Assembly: GCA_046330955.1 (NCBI GenBank)
Contig: JAXLRT010000006.1
Coordinates: 135,766-199,765, forward strand
Reading direction: 5' to 3'
Length of the DNA: 64,000 nt
Source: JADJPO01 sp046330955
GTDB taxonomy: Bacteria > Actinomycetota > Actinomycetes > Actinomycetales > Kineosporiaceae
The notes beneath the pieces are model-generated. The model was given only the letters and a program-made list of their open reading frames with translations. It did not search any database and was not told the DNA's origin. Positions 8,416 to 17,522 of the stretch are shown one piece after another. The translations under genes and the position numbers were made by a program. Position 1 is the stretch's first letter. Each line of letters begins with the position of its first letter.

Positions 8416-8443
8416 TGGTCGAGAAGGTGATCGCCCGGGGCGC
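8416..8443 (+). repeat. Direct repeat, copy 2 (downstream of the DUF6345 module)
   Basis: This is the second copy of the repeat found in the DedA gene, with 27 of 28 bases identical. In one forward frame it still reads VVEKVIARGAT followed by a stop, matching the DedA C-terminal segment. It may be a remnant of a duplicated 3' end. Confidence 0.6.
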
Positions 8444-8466
8444 GACCTGAGCTGCGCCGGTGGCGG

Positions 8467-9309
8467 TCAGGCCACGATGCGCGCCGGCAGGCCGGTGCGC
8501 TCGGTCTGGCGGCGCCGTCCCCGGGTGTCGGCCGCACTCATGAAGAGCGAGAAGCCGACGCCGGGCGCGGCCTCGGTGCTGACCGTGCCGCGGACCTCGA
8601 TCGCCGGGGGCAGCAGCAGCTGGCGTTCGGTGGGCGGCAGGCAGAGCAGACCGGCGCGCGCCGTGGTGATCTCGACCCGGGCCGTGTCGTCGCTGAGCTG
8701 GGCGAACATCCGGCTGCGGCCCAGCCGGTCCGCGAGCTCGTCGCGTGCATACCCCGGTACGCGGTCGACGGCTGCGACCTGCCGCCACATGAGGTAGGCG
8801 GCCTGGGTCTCGCCGTCGACGCCCACCGTGGCCTGCATCTTGGCCCCCGGGCCGAGCAGGGGGGTGCCCTCGACCGCGAAGCCGAGGTTGACCTGGGTGC
8901 CGGTGACGTACCGGCGCGGCTCGGAGCGCGGCTCGCGGCTCACCAGCACCTCGGCCTCGACCACCGAGACCAGCCGGGACTCGACCGCCCGCGGCCGGAA
9001 CGGGGCCAGGAACTCCTCCGCCCGACGGACGGCGTCCGCCTCGTCGAGGCCGCGCTCGGCGGCCCCGTCGAGTTCGCTCGTCCGGTCGAGGACGTCGAGC
9101 CGGAAGGAGTCAGTGGCGGCGTAGATCTCGAGGCTGCGCCGATCGGTGCGCGCGACGTGCCACAGGCCGTGGTCCTCGAACGGGGCGTCGAGGCCGAGCC
9201 GGGCGGCGAGGACGGCACGGGAGTCCTCGTCCCAGCGGGCCGGGGCGGCGTGCAGCACCGGGTACTCGGCGGGCAGGTCGAACTCGGGAAACGTGATGGT
9301 GACAGCCAT
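8467..9309 (-). CDS. Partner of the DUF6345 protein (resembles the N-terminal part of longer DUF6345 proteins)
   Basis: This 280-residue protein lacks a signal peptide and membrane segments. Its middle part (YVTGTQVNLGFAVEGTPLLGPGAKM) resembles, from memory, the region that precedes the caspase-like domain in longer DUF6345 proteins; this is not confirmed by a search. The ATG is preceded by GGAGAAG at good spacing. It starts 20 bp after the caspase-like gene and is presumably co-transcribed and co-translated with it. A role as prodomain, adaptor or regulator of that protein is inference. Confidence 0.7.
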   Translation of the reverse strand: MAVTITFPEFDLPAEYPVLHAAPARWDEDSRAVLAARLGLDAPFEDHGLWHVARTDRRSLEIYAATDSFRLDVLDRTSELDGAAERGLDEADAVRRAEEFLAPFRPRAVESRLVSVVEAEVLVSREPRSEPRRYVTGTQVNLGFAVEGTPLLGPGAKMQATVGVDGETQAAYLMWRQVAAVDRVPGYARDELADRLGRSRMFAQLSDDTARVEITTARAGLLCLPPTERQLLLPPAIEVRGTVSTEAAPGVGFSLFMSAADTRGRRRQTERTGLPARIVA

Positions 9310-9329
9310 GATCGTCTTCTCCGGTCCGG

Positions 9330-10004
9330 TCAGCAGGCAGCGCGGGCGTAGTACAGGACGGTGGGCTGGTCCGGGTCGGCCGAGACCGACCCCTTGCCCC
9401 ACCAGTGGTCGGTGTAGGTGGTGGTGGTGTCGTTGTCGGCGCGCAGGTAGGCCCATTCGGTGTCCGAGCCCTCGGTGTCCTGCGCGGCCTTGATCCAGGC
9501 CTCGCGGACCGTCCAGCCGGCGTTCAGGTACTGCGCCAGCAGCCGGCCGCGGTCGGGTTCGTCCCCGGTGGTGGTGTGGAAACCGAGCATGTAGTGCAGG
9601 CCGGCGAAGCAGCGCCAGCCCCAGCGGTCGAAGACGCCGTCCCGTTCGAGCACGTTGCAGGCATCCAGGGCGATGAACTCCAGGTCGAGGTCGCCCCAGA
9701 GGATCTCGGTGTTCTTGGCCACCGCGTCGTCGATGGTGCGCCCGAAGTAGAACCGGTCGGGTGAGCCGTGGCCCGAGAAGAACACCGCGTCGACGGAGTC
9801 GGCCCAGGTGCTGTCGGTGCCGCTGGCCGGCGAGCCCACTCCGGAGGCCTCGAAGTCCTGATCCCAGGCCCAGTCGTCGCCCCAGTTGAACTCCCGGACG
9901 GCGGCCAGGGTGGTGTAGAACCCCTCGGCCTGGGCCTTGGTGTTGGACAGGTTGCCCTGCAACCCGTTGTACTCCTGGACCCACTCGATCCCGATGCTCG
10001 CCAT
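9330..10004 (-). CDS. DUF6345 caspase-like protein
   Basis: This 224-residue protein has the arrangement of a caspase/gingipain-fold cysteine peptidase. A predicted strand ends in VFFSGHG (His79) and a second in FIALDACNVL (Cys116), the His-Cys dyad pattern of clan CD. Downstream FAGLHYMLGFHT and EAWIKAA match my recollection of DUF6345. The ATG with GGGGA six bases upstream is preferred over a GTG 15 nt earlier. There is no signal peptide, so a cytosolic location is likely. It is the first gene of a two-gene unit. Peptidase activity is inferred from the motifs only. Confidence 0.72.
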   Translation of the reverse strand: MASIGIEWVQEYNGLQGNLSNTKAQAEGFYTTLAAVREFNWGDDWAWDQDFEASGVGSPASGTDSTWADSVDAVFFSGHGSPDRFYFGRTIDDAVAKNTEILWGDLDLEFIALDACNVLERDGVFDRWGWRCFAGLHYMLGFHTTTGDEPDRGRLLAQYLNAGWTVREAWIKAAQDTEGSDTEWAYLRADNDTTTTYTDHWWGKGSVSADPDQPTVLYYARAAC

Positions 10005-10122
10005 GTCGGTTCCCCACACCCTGTCTGCCGGAGAGATCTTCCGGTGAGCAGGAGTCGCCGAGGGCGATCTGGATACGTCCGCGACGGGATTTCGTCGGCC
10101 ACCCGGTGGCGCGGCCCCGGGA

Positions 10123-10761
10123 TCAGCTGAGGGCGAGCCGCGCGGCGTAACCCAGCACGATGGCGTAGCCGAGCACGCCCACCAGGGTGCGCACGCCGTC
10201 CGGTAGCCGTTCGCCGGCGGCGGCGCCGATCGCCACCAGCGCCAGCTGCCAGGACAGCGAGCCGGCGAAGACCCCGAGGACGAAGGCGGCCGCGGCGCCC
10301 GGCCCGACGATCGTCAGGCCGGTGGCCAGGACGACGAAGTAGACCGCGGTGAGCGGGTTGATCGCGGTGAGCGCGACGAAGCGGACCATGACCTGGCCGG
10401 CGCGGTGTCGGACGCGGGTGCCGACCACCTCGCCCGGCTCGGCTGATCCCGGCGTCGCGCTCGCCGCGGCGCTTGCCCGCCGCAGCAGGATCAGCCCCCG
10501 GACGGCGACCCCCGCCAGCACCGCGGCACCGATCAGGTGGACCCAGCGCTCGTGGCCGGCAAGGGCGCGGGCGACCACCGTGCCGGCCGTGACCGCGACC
10601 GCGGCATACCCCAGGTCGACCAGCGCCACCCCCGCGGCGCCGGCGGCCGCCGTCCGCCAGCCGTTGGTGAACGCCTCGTGCAACAGCAGGACGCTGATCG
10701 CGCCCAGTGGCAGGGCCAGCGCCAACCCGGCGATCACGCCCTGGAGGACCATGCTGAACAC
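10123..10761 (-). CDS. LysE-family amino-acid exporter
   Basis: This 212-residue membrane protein of the LysE/RhtB superfamily has about six transmembrane helices and the typical opening GVIAGLALALPLGAISVLLL followed by a long variable loop rich in Ala, Ser and Thr (about residues 110-135). A longer open frame exists, but the GTG is chosen because TAGGGT lies exactly 7 nt upstream. It is divergent from ahcY. The substrate, an amino acid or similar small metabolite, cannot be told from sequence. Confidence 0.82.
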   Translation of the reverse strand: MFSMVLQGVIAGLALALPLGAISVLLLHEAFTNGWRTAAAGAAGVALVDLGYAAVAVTAGTVVARALAGHERWVHLIGAAVLAGVAVRGLILLRRASAAASATPGSAEPGEVVGTRVRHRAGQVMVRFVALTAINPLTAVYFVVLATGLTIVGPGAAAAFVLGVFAGSLSWQLALVAIGAAAGERLPDGVRTLVGVLGYAIVLGYAARLALS

Positions 10762-10768
10762 GTCGGTC

Positions 10769-10774
10769 ACCCTA
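10769..10774 (-). promoter_or_regulatory. -10 element TAGGGT for the LysE gene
   Basis: TAGGGT on the minus strand is followed after 7 nt by the GTG chosen as the start of the exporter gene. This fits the leaderless pattern seen at several other genes here and decides between several possible starts. Confidence 0.45.
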
Positions 10775-10913
10775 CGGGGAGTTAGCATGGTGGCTCTGCT
10801 CGGCGTCGGTGATGCCGCAGGCCCAGAGGGGCCGCGCCGGGGTGGGCGCTTCAGCCTGCGCTCACCCGTCCCGATGACCCGTGCACGATCCATATCTGGT
10901 GAGGAATGACGCG

Positions 10914-12386
<1,473 letters not shown>

Positions 12387-12427
12387 CCCCGACCGTCTCA
12401 CCCCACCCCACCGAACAACCGCTCGCG

Positions 12428-12505
12428 CTCCGCAGGGAACCGCCGATGTGCGGGTGACGCGTTTCGAGGCCTCTCGGCCCGATGGCGCGTCACCTGCGGA
12501 GCATG
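12428..12505. repeat. Palindromic intergenic repeat, copy downstream of ahcY
   Basis: Nested inverted repeats occur here: GCTCCGCAGG at 12428-12437 pairs with CCTGCGGAGC at 12493-12502, and GGTGACGCG at 12453-12461 pairs with CGCGTCACC at 12486-12494. The 20-bp core CGCGTCACCTGCGGAGCATG at 12486-12505 is identical to 16163-16182 downstream of the SpoIIM gene. Both copies lie just after a gene, which suggests a terminator-like or REP-like element. Confidence 0.6.
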
Positions 12506-12576
12506 TTCTCTAGACCGTATGGAGGGTCGGTCGTTGGGTTGCGTTTCGTCGGTGTCATCCCGCTCGACCAGGGTCT

Positions 12577-12635
12577 GCGTGTCGGTCACCGGGTCAAGGC
12601 GGGGAGGGCGTGCCTTGACCCGGTGACCGACACGC
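12577..12635. repeat. Perfect 24-bp inverted repeat (long hairpin)
   Basis: The left arm 12577-12600 (GCGTGTCGGTCACCGGGTCA...) and right arm 12612-12635 are perfectly complementary over 24 bp with an 11-nt loop GGGGAGGGCGT. No T-run follows. It lies about 150 bp upstream of the IS110 transposase start and could be a structured RNA of the element, a protective hairpin against read-through, or an unrelated terminator. Confidence 0.7.
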
Positions 12636-12784
12636 GGAGGGCTGCCACGATCAGATGACGCCGGTGGTGTGACGTACCGGAGGTTGTCGGCATCCGGCGC
12701 CTGCCGCTGGCACGGACGCCGGGTCGCCCGCCGTGACGCGGATGGTGCGTCGTGGTGGCGCCGCACGTGGCAGGGAGGCGCCGG

Positions 12785-13849
12785 ATGTTCGTCGAGCGTA
12801 CGACTGTTGGCCTGGATGTCCACTCCCGATCGGTGGTCGCCGAGGCGGTCGACTGGTCGACCGGGCAGGTGTTCAGTGAGCGGCTGGTCCCGGCGAACGA
12901 GGTGGTGCTGGACTGGGTTGCCCGGCTGCCGGGACCGGTGCGGTCACCTATGAGGCCGGCCCGACGGGTTCGGTCTGGCCGAGCGTTGCCGCGGCCGGGG
13001 TGCGGTGCGAGGTGGTGGCGCCGTCAATCGAGCGGCCGCCGGGGGATCGGGTCAAGACCGATCGGCGGGACGCCCGCCGGTTGGCGCGGCTTCTACATCG
13101 GTGAGGTCTGCGGGATCAGGGTCCCGACGATCGCCGAGGAAGACGCCGGGACCTGGTCCGGGCACGGGAGGCCGTCAGGGCGGACCTGATGCGCGCCCGG
13201 CACCGCCCGAAACTCCTGCTGCGGCATGGGATCGTCTACTCCGGCGGGAACGCGTGGACTGGCGAGCACTGACCGGTGGCTGCGTCGTCAGCAGCTCGAC
13301 CTGCCCGCCGAGCTCGCCGGGCCAGGACAGCGTTCGTCGAGGCCTACGACGCTGTGCTGACGCTCACCGCGCGCCGTGACCGGCTCGACCGGCAGATCGC
13401 CGAAACGGCCGCGTCACCACGATGGCAGCCGATCGTGTCCAGGCTTCGGCGATCCGGCGGATCGGACCTCGGCATCGGGCTCGCTGTGGAGATCGGTGAC
13501 TGGGAGAGTTCACCGGCGCGAGCATCGGCGCCTACGTTGGCCTGGTGCCTGATCGTCCTCCGGGACGAGCCGCTCTCGAGGATCGATCACCAAGACCGGC
13601 AACAGCCACGCCGCCGGTTCTCGTCGAGGCGGCCTGGCACCACGGCCGCCGCCGTTCCCCGGGCAAGGTTCTGACTGCCCGACGCAACCGCCTGTCGCGG
13701 CGGTACGAGCCCGGGGCGAGGCCGCCGACGCCGGTTGCGGCACCGCTGGGTCACCATGAGCGCGGAACAAGCGGTCGCCGATCATCGCGGTCGCGGTCGC
13801 CCGCGAGCTCTCCGGCTGGTGCTGGAGCCTGGCCACCATGGACAGCTGA
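12785..13849 (+). pseudogene. IS110-family transposase, frameshifted
   Basis: The first frame begins MFVERTTVGLDVHSRSV, with the first catalytic Asp of the DEDD RuvC-like domain in GLDVHS. A shift near 12945 enters VKTDRRDARRLARLL, another typical motif. A later frame carries YDAVLTLTARRDRLDRQIAE and then TKTGNSHARRLLVEAAWHH of the C-terminal transposase_20 domain. The last frame ends VAVARELSGWCWSLATMDS before a stop. The total length, about 355 codons, is close to a complete IS110 transposase, so decay is mainly by frameshifts rather than deletion. It should be inactive. Confidence 0.85.
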
Positions 13850-14203
13850 CAGGCCATCGGCACGGCTCACATCCCGAGAGGCCGACACCGGTGCCACCAC
13901 GAACAGGCCGATGGGAGAACCCGGCACGGCAGCGCGAGGAACGATGCACGAGCTCGCTATGGGCAACCCGATCCCGGACCCAACCGGGACCCCCGGGCCA
14001 CGCCCGATCTAGACACGTGATCCGTTCCCGACGAACACCCGGTCATGCAGGTAACCAACCCGCGCATATCAGCCTCGACCGTGCGTCGGCGACGACCCTG
14101 ACCGGAACTCCCACCGGCCCGCTCATCACCCCCAACCCCGTTCACGAACCAACAGGATCCCGACGAGGCAATGCCGCGCCCCTTGACAGGAGGCCAGTCC
14201 ATA
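13850..14203. other. 354-bp noncoding tail of the IS110 remnant
   Basis: No supported gene occurs here. Sequence character changes from the flanking genes, and the segment ends with GCCCCTTGACAGGAGG just before the convergent RDD gene stop. It is interpreted as the right noncoding end of the decayed element. Confidence 0.4.
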
Positions 14204-15070
14204 TCAGCGGGAGGTCGGTTCGATCAGCCGGCTCGAACCGGGCGAGAGCACCTCGGCCCGTGCCCGGCGCTCGGAGCGGGCCGCGCGACGCTGTTCCAGG
14301 GCGACCAGGTGGCCGAACGCCCGGCGGTGCCGTTCGACGAGGACGGCGACCAGGTACTCCTCGGGGTGCACCGCCAGCGGCGGCGCCGGGGCGACGAAGC
14401 GGGCCACCTCGGCAGCCAGCTGCCCACCGAGCCGCGCCCGAGAGGCCGGGTTCAACGTCGCGGTGCGGTTCAGGAACTGCCGGGCGGCCACGGCCAACGG
14501 GTCGGGCAGCCGGGCGATGTCGGCGCCCGTGATCCAGCCGACCAGGTGCTGCGGCACCGGCGGCAGCGGCGGCGGCGGGGCTGGGGCACGATCCCGGACG
14601 ACGAAGGTGCCCGCCAGCAGATCGCCCAGCCGTTTGCCCCGTGGGTTGGCCAGCGAACAGATCAGCGCGCCGGCACCACTGAGGGCGTAGATCTCGAACA
14701 CGGCGACCAGCGAGCGCATCAACGACTGCCGCCACCGCACCGGGCCGCCGTCGTCCCGCACCACGCGCAGCCCGGCAGCCGCCTTGCCGGGGGAGCGGCC
14801 GCGGCTCAGCGATTCCCAGGTGGCGGGCAGCAGCACCAGCAGACCGACGACGAGCACGACGCCCACGGCCGCCAGCGCCGCGTCGTCCAGCGAGAGCGAG
14901 AGCGCGCCGAGCACGATCACCAGCACGATCGCCAGGGCGATGATGATCAGCAGGTCGAGCACGTAGGCCAGGGCGCGGCTGGCGAACGAGGCTGGGCGCA
15001 GGTCGAGCACGACGGCTTCGCCGGTGACCAGGGCCTCCGGTAACAGCAGGTCGTCGACGCCCTCCGGCAT
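14204..15070 (-). CDS. RDD-family membrane protein
   Basis: This 288-residue protein has an N-terminal RDD domain, recognised by the R-A-LAYVLDLL helix with Arg and Asp around residues 32-40, two to three membrane helices to about 150, and the GRSPGKAAAGLRVV and RGKRLGDLLAGTFVV motifs. A soluble C-terminal region of about 110 residues follows. RDD proteins are membrane proteins of poorly defined transport role, with Na+(Li+)/H+ antiport reported for some. It is transcribed away from the SpoIIM gene from overlapping -10 elements. The IS110 remnant abuts its 3' end. Confidence 0.85.
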   Translation of the reverse strand: MPEGVDDLLLPEALVTGEAVVLDLRPASFASRALAYVLDLLIIIALAIVLVIVLGALSLSLDDAALAAVGVVLVVGLLVLLPATWESLSRGRSPGKAAAGLRVVRDDGGPVRWRQSLMRSLVAVFEIYALSGAGALICSLANPRGKRLGDLLAGTFVVRDRAPAPPPPLPPVPQHLVGWITGADIARLPDPLAVAARQFLNRTATLNPASRARLGGQLAAEVARFVAPAPPLAVHPEEYLVAVLVERHRRAFGHLVALEQRRAARSERRARAEVLSPGSSRLIEPTSR

Positions 15071-15076
15071 GGCTCG

Positions 15077-15086
15077 AGGCTAACCT
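15077..15086. promoter_or_regulatory. Overlapping divergent -10 elements, RDD/SpoIIM genes
   Basis: The 10-bp sequence AGGCTAACCT contains TAACCT (15081-15086) for the rightward SpoIIM gene, 6 nt before its GTG, and TAGCCT (15082-15077 on the minus strand) for the leftward RDD gene, 6 nt before its ATG. Only 22 bp separate the two start codons, so both transcripts must be leaderless and the two promoters should exclude each other. Confidence 0.6.
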
Positions 15087-15092
15087 GCCGGA

Positions 15093-16088
15093 GTGGATGT
15101 CGACGCCTTCGCCGCGGTGCACGCCGCCGAATGGGACCGGCTGGAGGCCCTGGGCCGCCGTCGCCGGCTGACCGGAGCGGAGGTCGACGAGCTGGTGGAC
15201 CTCTACCAGCGCGCCGCCACCCATCTGAGCGCGGTGCGTTCGGCGGGTGGTGATCCGCTGGTCGTGGGCCGGCTCTCCCGGATCGTCGCCACCGGCCGCA
15301 CCGCCCTGACCGGAGGCCACGAGCCGATCACGCGGGAACTGGCGCGGCTGGTCACCGTCTCGTTCCCGGCGGCGGTCTGGCGCAGCCGATGGTGGACGGC
15401 GAGCGCCGCGGCCTTCACGGTGATCGTCAGCCTGATCGCGGGGTACTGGGTGGCCGGTAACCGGCAGGTGCAGTCCGCCCTGGGCACCGACGAGGAGATC
15501 CGCCGGCTGGTGGAGGTCGACTTCGAGCGCTACTACAGCGAGCATCCCGCCACCAGCTTCGCCGCCCGGGTGTGGACCAACAACGCCTGGATCGCCGCGC
15601 TGTGCATCGCGTTCGGCATCACCGGGGTGATGGTGGTCTACCTGCTGTTCCAGAACGCCATCAACGTCGGGGTGACCGGCGGACTGATGGCCGCCCACGG
15701 CCGGCTCGACCTGTTCTTCGCCCTGATCACCCCGCACGGTCTGCTCGAGCTGACCGCCGTGTTCGTCGCCGCGGGCGCCGGCCTGCGGTTGTTCTGGGCG
15801 TGGATCGACCCTGGTCCGGTGCCGCGTTCGCAATCACTGGCCCGGGAGGGCCGGTCGATGCTGACCATCGCGATGGGCCTGGTCGGGGTGCTGGCCGTGT
15901 CCGGGGTGATCGAGGCCTTCGTGACGCCGTCCCCGCTGCCCACGTGGGCTCGGATCGGCATCGGCGCCGCGGTCTGGCTCGCCTTCCTGGCCTACGTCTG
16001 GCACTTCGGACGCCGCGCCGTCCTCACCGGCGAGACCGGCGACCTGCGGGCCGAGCTGGTCGAGGACACCCTCCCGGTCGCCGGCTGA
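15093..16088 (+). CDS. Stage II sporulation protein M (SpoIIM)-family membrane protein
   Basis: This 331-residue protein has a soluble N-terminus (about 1-95) and several transmembrane helices: about 103-125, 160-185, 195-215, 225-245, 265-285 and 295-315. It has the SpoIIM/DUF95 pattern, with NNAWIAALCIAFGITG and ITPHGLLEL motifs. In actinobacteria this family occurs beside RDD, DUF58, MoxR and DUF4129 genes as here; a role in cell-envelope remodelling is suspected but not shown. The GTG start fits the -10 hexamer TAACCT 6 nt upstream. Transcription ends at a strong inverted repeat directly after the stop. Confidence 0.85.
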   Translation: MDVDAFAAVHAAEWDRLEALGRRRRLTGAEVDELVDLYQRAATHLSAVRSAGGDPLVVGRLSRIVATGRTALTGGHEPITRELARLVTVSFPAAVWRSRWWTASAAAFTVIVSLIAGYWVAGNRQVQSALGTDEEIRRLVEVDFERYYSEHPATSFAARVWTNNAWIAALCIAFGITGVMVVYLLFQNAINVGVTGGLMAAHGRLDLFFALITPHGLLELTAVFVAAGAGLRLFWAWIDPGPVPRSQSLAREGRSMLTIAMGLVGVLAVSGVIEAFVTPSPLPTWARIGIGAAVWLAFLAYVWHFGRRAVLTGETGDLRAELVEDTLPVAG

Positions 16089-16190
16089 AACCCGCTCATG
16101 CTCCGCAGGTGACGCACGCCCGGCGATTGACAACGCTGCCATGCGTCCCCTGCGGAGCATCACGCGTCACCTGCGGAGCATGAGCGGGTT
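16089..16190. repeat. 27-bp perfect inverted repeat between convergent genes (palindromic repeat, copy 2)
   Basis: The left arm 16089-16115 and right arm 16164-16190 are perfectly complementary over 27 bp. The 48-nt loop contains a further partial copy at 16143-16160 differing by one base from the right-arm core, giving two half-repeats in tandem. The 20-bp core CGCGTCACCTGCGGAGCATG is identical to the copy after ahcY. It sits exactly between the convergent SpoIIM and DUF58 genes and probably acts as a bidirectional terminator; no T-run is present. Confidence 0.75.
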
Positions 16191-16204
16191 CTTGGAGGGG
16201 GTTT

Positions 16205-17497
16205 CTAGAGGCGGCCGGTGGCTTTGAGGGACAGGTAGCGGTCGGCCAATCTGGGGGGTAGGTGGTCGGGGGTGCCGGTGACGACCTCGACGCCGAAGCG
16301 GCGCAGTTCGGTGGCCAGCCCGTCGCGGTCGAGCAGGGTGCGGGTGGCGGCGGCGGCGCCGTAGACCGCGTGGGCGTCGTCCCGGGCGGCGGCCATCGCG
16401 GCCAGCGCGGGGTCGCTGACCGAGGCCACCACCACCAGGTGGTGACTGGTCAACTGCGCCAGCACCGGTAGCAGGCCCTGATCGAGCGCGGCCGAGTCGA
16501 GCGAGGTCAGCAGCACCACCAGCGCCCGCTGGCTGAGCCGAGCCCGCACCGTGGCCACGATCGTGGTCCAGTCGGCCTCGACCAGATCGGCCTCGAGCGG
16601 AGCCATCGCCTCGACCATGGCCGGCAGCAGTTCGGTGCGCGAGGCGCCCTCGACCCGTGCCCGCACCCGACGATCGACGGCCAGCAGGTCCACCCGGTCA
16701 CCGGCACGGGCGGCCAGCGCCGCCAGCAGCAGTGCGGCGTCCATCGAGGCGTCCAGCCGCGGCTCGTCGCCGATCCGGGCCGCCGACGTCCGCGAGGTGT
16801 CGAGCACGATCAGCACCCGGCGATCCCGTTCCGGACGCCAGGTGCGCACCACCACCTGCTGGCGCCGGGCCGTGGCCCGCCAGTCGATGGCGCGGACGTC
16901 GTCGCCGATCACGTAGTCCCGCAACGAGTCGAACTCGGTGCCCTGCCCCCGCACCTGAAGGCTGGTGCGGCCGTCGAGCTCGCGCAGCCGGGCCAGCTTG
17001 CTCGGCAGGTGCTTGCGCGAGGTGAACGGCGGCAGCACCCGCAACCGCCCCGGCGCCGCGAGGGTGCGCTGGCGCGCCGCCAACCCGAGCGGCCCCAGGC
17101 TGCGCACCGTCAGCCCGGTCGCCAGCCGATCGCCCCGGCGCACCGGACGCAGCTGCGTCACCACCCGCCGCCGCTCACCCGCCGGGACGACGAGCCGCTG
17201 GCGGGGCGGGTGCGCCCCGGCCGACGGTTGCCAGGCATCCCGGACGACGCCGCGCACCGCTCGGGTGCCGGTGTTGGTCACCAGCACGGCCGCGGTCGTC
17301 GGCTCGCCCAGGCGCACCGATCGCAGCGGTTCACGGGCCACGGTCAGGGTGCTCAACCGGCCGGCGAGGGCGACGTCGATCGCCACCAGCGCGATCACCA
17401 CGGCGACCCAGCCGAGCAGCATCGCCCACCCCGGGGCGAGCGCCACCGGCACCGCTCCCGCCAGGGTGAGCAGCGCCGTCCGACCGGTGATCGCCAT
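16205..17497 (-). CDS. DUF58 domain protein
   Basis: This 430-residue protein has two N-terminal transmembrane helices (about 8-45) and a DUF58 domain with the signature DSLRDYVIGDDVRAIDWRATAR near 190-211, followed by a von Willebrand A-like region containing VLDTSRT. DUF58 proteins are encoded with MoxR ATPases and are thought to act with them as metal-dependent assembly or chaperone factors at the membrane. It is the last gene of a five-gene minus-strand operon, 25 bp after the MoxR gene. Confidence 0.9.
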   Translation of the reverse strand: MAITGRTALLTLAGAVPVALAPGWAMLLGWVAVVIALVAIDVALAGRLSTLTVAREPLRSVRLGEPTTAAVLVTNTGTRAVRGVVRDAWQPSAGAHPPRQRLVVPAGERRRVVTQLRPVRRGDRLATGLTVRSLGPLGLAARQRTLAAPGRLRVLPPFTSRKHLPSKLARLRELDGRTSLQVRGQGTEFDSLRDYVIGDDVRAIDWRATARRQQVVVRTWRPERDRRVLIVLDTSRTSAARIGDEPRLDASMDAALLLAALAARAGDRVDLLAVDRRVRARVEGASRTELLPAMVEAMAPLEADLVEADWTTIVATVRARLSQRALVVLLTSLDSAALDQGLLPVLAQLTSHHLVVVASVSDPALAAMAAARDDAHAVYGAAAATRTLLDRDGLATELRRFGVEVVTGTPDHLPPRLADRYLSLKATGRL

Positions 17498-17522
17498 CAG
17501 TACCCGAGCCCGCCGGCCGGTC

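Larger units (their letters stand above)
12387..12784. other. 398-bp region with two palindromic structures before the IS110 remnant
   Basis: No gene is supported here. The left part holds a palindromic intergenic repeat (12428-12505) that shares a 20-bp core with the repeat at 16.1 kb. The right part holds a perfect 24-bp inverted repeat (12577-12635) and leads into the transposase start, which has AGGGAGG upstream. In IS110-group elements the region upstream of the transposase encodes a bridge RNA, so the right part may be its remnant (inference). Confidence 0.5.
12506..14203 (+). mobile_element. Degenerate IS110-family insertion sequence (approximate ends)
   Basis: A frameshifted DEDD transposase/recombinase of the IS110 type is flanked by about 280 bp of noncoding leader and about 350 bp of noncoding tail. 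The tail ends in GCCCCTTGACAGGAGG, which resembles right-end sequence of actinobacterial IS110 elements as I remember them. The remnant abuts the stop codon of the RDD gene. IS110 elements lack clear terminal repeats, so the ends are only estimates. Confidence 0.55.

Noticed and set aside
8467..10017. A single 516-residue minus-strand frame covering both genes of the DUF6345 module
   Set aside because: Its N-terminal half is the wrong frame of the caspase-like gene. The real first gene is in another frame with the His/Cys motifs and its own start, and the partner gene starts internally after a good ribosome-binding site.
10775..10913. SAH or SAM riboswitch in the ahcY leader
   Set aside because: No conserved core or pairing pattern of these riboswitches was recognised in the short leader.
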